Below, piece by piece: positions 4,953 through 5,434 of a stretch of DNA of 5,434 nt. The notes beneath the pieces were generated by a model, which saw only the letters and a list, made by a program, of their open reading frames with translations, ran no database searches and was not told where the DNA came from. The DNA is from Bacteroidales bacterium (GTDB lineage Bacteria; Bacteroidota; Bacteroidia; Bacteroidales; UBA7960). The stretch spans positions 1 to 5,434 of the forward strand of contig SKNE01000243.1 in assembly GCA_007120675.1 (NCBI GenBank). Direction: 5' to 3'. The position numbers and the translations under genes were made by a program. How positions within the stretch are numbered: position 1 is the first letter of the stretch; each line of letters opens with the position of its first letter.

Positions 4953-5434
4953 TCAGGCCTTTGTCTTTTCTGCGGGTTCAGCAGCCAGGTGCTTGCGCCG
5001 GGTGATCTCTTTTCTGATGAGGTAAAGCTCCCTGGATGTTTGCCCTGCAACGGAAGTGTTTTCTTCGGCACGTCGTATCAGGTAGGGCACCACGGTGTTC
5101 ACCGGTCCGTAAGGGACATATTTGCATACATTGTATCCGGCAGCTGCCAGGTTGTAGGATATGTGGTCGCTCATGCCCAGCAGCTGTGCAAAGGAGATGT
5201 GGGGATGGTTGGGCTGGAGGCTCATTTCGCGCATGAGTCCCGCAGCCTTTGCCGCACTCAGCTCATTGTGGGAACCAACACAGACCGCCGCCCTGTTCAC
5301 CTTTTTGATCAGCATGGCCGTGGCCTCGTTGAATGCATCGTCGGTGGCTTCTTTGTTGGGGTAGATGGGGGAGGGGTAACCCATATTCTGTGCCCTGGCC
5401 CGTTCCTTCTCCATGTAGGCGCCCCGGACCAGCT
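4953..5434 (-). CDS. Proline dehydrogenase, C-terminal part (window edge cuts 5' end)
   Basis: Proline dehydrogenase oxidises L-proline to pyrroline-5-carboxylate with FAD, the first step of proline breakdown, usually at the inner membrane surface. The frame stays open past the internal methionine at 5414 to the window edge, giving LVRGAY just before it; that is the conserved (K)LVRGAY core motif of the barrel, so 5414 is not the start. In the 159 visible residues follow GSHN (53-56), AQLLGMSD (82-89), KYVPYGP (104-110) and YLIRRAEEN (117-125), whose paired arginines bind the proline carboxylate. The protein ends about 34 residues later with a charged tail and no aldehyde dehydrogenase domain. 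It is therefore a standalone enzyme, not PutA, and P5C dehydrogenase must be encoded elsewhere. More than half of the protein is probably outside the window. Confidence 0.95.
   Translation of the reverse strand, partial: LVRGAYMEKERARAQNMGYPSPIYPNKEATDDAFNEATAMLIKKVNRAAVCVGSHNELSAAKAAGLMREMSLQPNHPHISFAQLLGMSDHISYNLAAAGYNVCKYVPYGPVNTVVPYLIRRAEENTSVAGQTSRELYLIRKEITRRKHLAAEPAEKTKA

Noticed and set aside
4905..4965. CRISPR-like repeats
   Set aside because: The units are directly adjacent with no spacers and there are only two clear copies.

Overview
The window looks like a chromosomal housekeeping segment from a member of the Bacteroidota. Evidence for this: three good matches to the Bacteroidota promoter -7 element (consensus TAnnTTTG) sit upstream of minus-strand genes; most starts lack a Shine-Dalgarno sequence and have A/T-rich leaders; one gene encodes a lipoprotein resembling type II (animal-like) glutaminyl cyclase of that phylum; and proline dehydrogenase appears as a separate protein rather than as part of PutA. 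The organism cannot be named from this sequence.

Layout, left to right. A 42-base possible gene start at the left edge cannot be identified. purE (69-581, minus) makes the carboxyaminoimidazole ribonucleotide mutase of purine synthesis; a hairpin follows it and two adjacent perfect inverted repeats precede it. An intergenic stretch of about 380 bases separates purE from a divergent gene for a di-heme cytochrome c peroxidase/MauG-family protein (962-2053, plus). That gene converges, with only 13 bases between stop codons, on a glutaminyl-cyclase/M28-like lipoprotein gene (2067-3059, minus). Upstream of this on the same strand lies mgtE (3139-4524, minus), a magnesium channel/transporter. At the right edge is the C-terminal part of a proline dehydrogenase (4953-5434, minus, cut by the window end).

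The most informative element is non-coding. The roughly 430 bases between proline dehydrogenase and mgtE contain a near-complete M-box (ykoK leader) magnesium riboswitch on the minus strand. It has a -7 promoter element upstream, a strong intrinsic terminator downstream, and a visible switching segment: the 3' strand of the aptamer's P1 helix can pair instead with the 5' arm of the terminator. Magnesium binding would form P1, free the terminator hairpin and stop transcription before mgtE. The transporter would thus be shut off when magnesium is plentiful, and the protein has its own magnesium-sensing N and CBS domains as a second control.

The remaining genes are unrelated in function, each with its own apparent promoter or orientation, so I see no multi-gene system. 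I found no mobile element, CRISPR array, tRNA or rRNA. No previously undescribed system is evident; the best leads are the M-box in this lineage, the non-standard heme-ligand region of the peroxidase, and the hairpins before purE.
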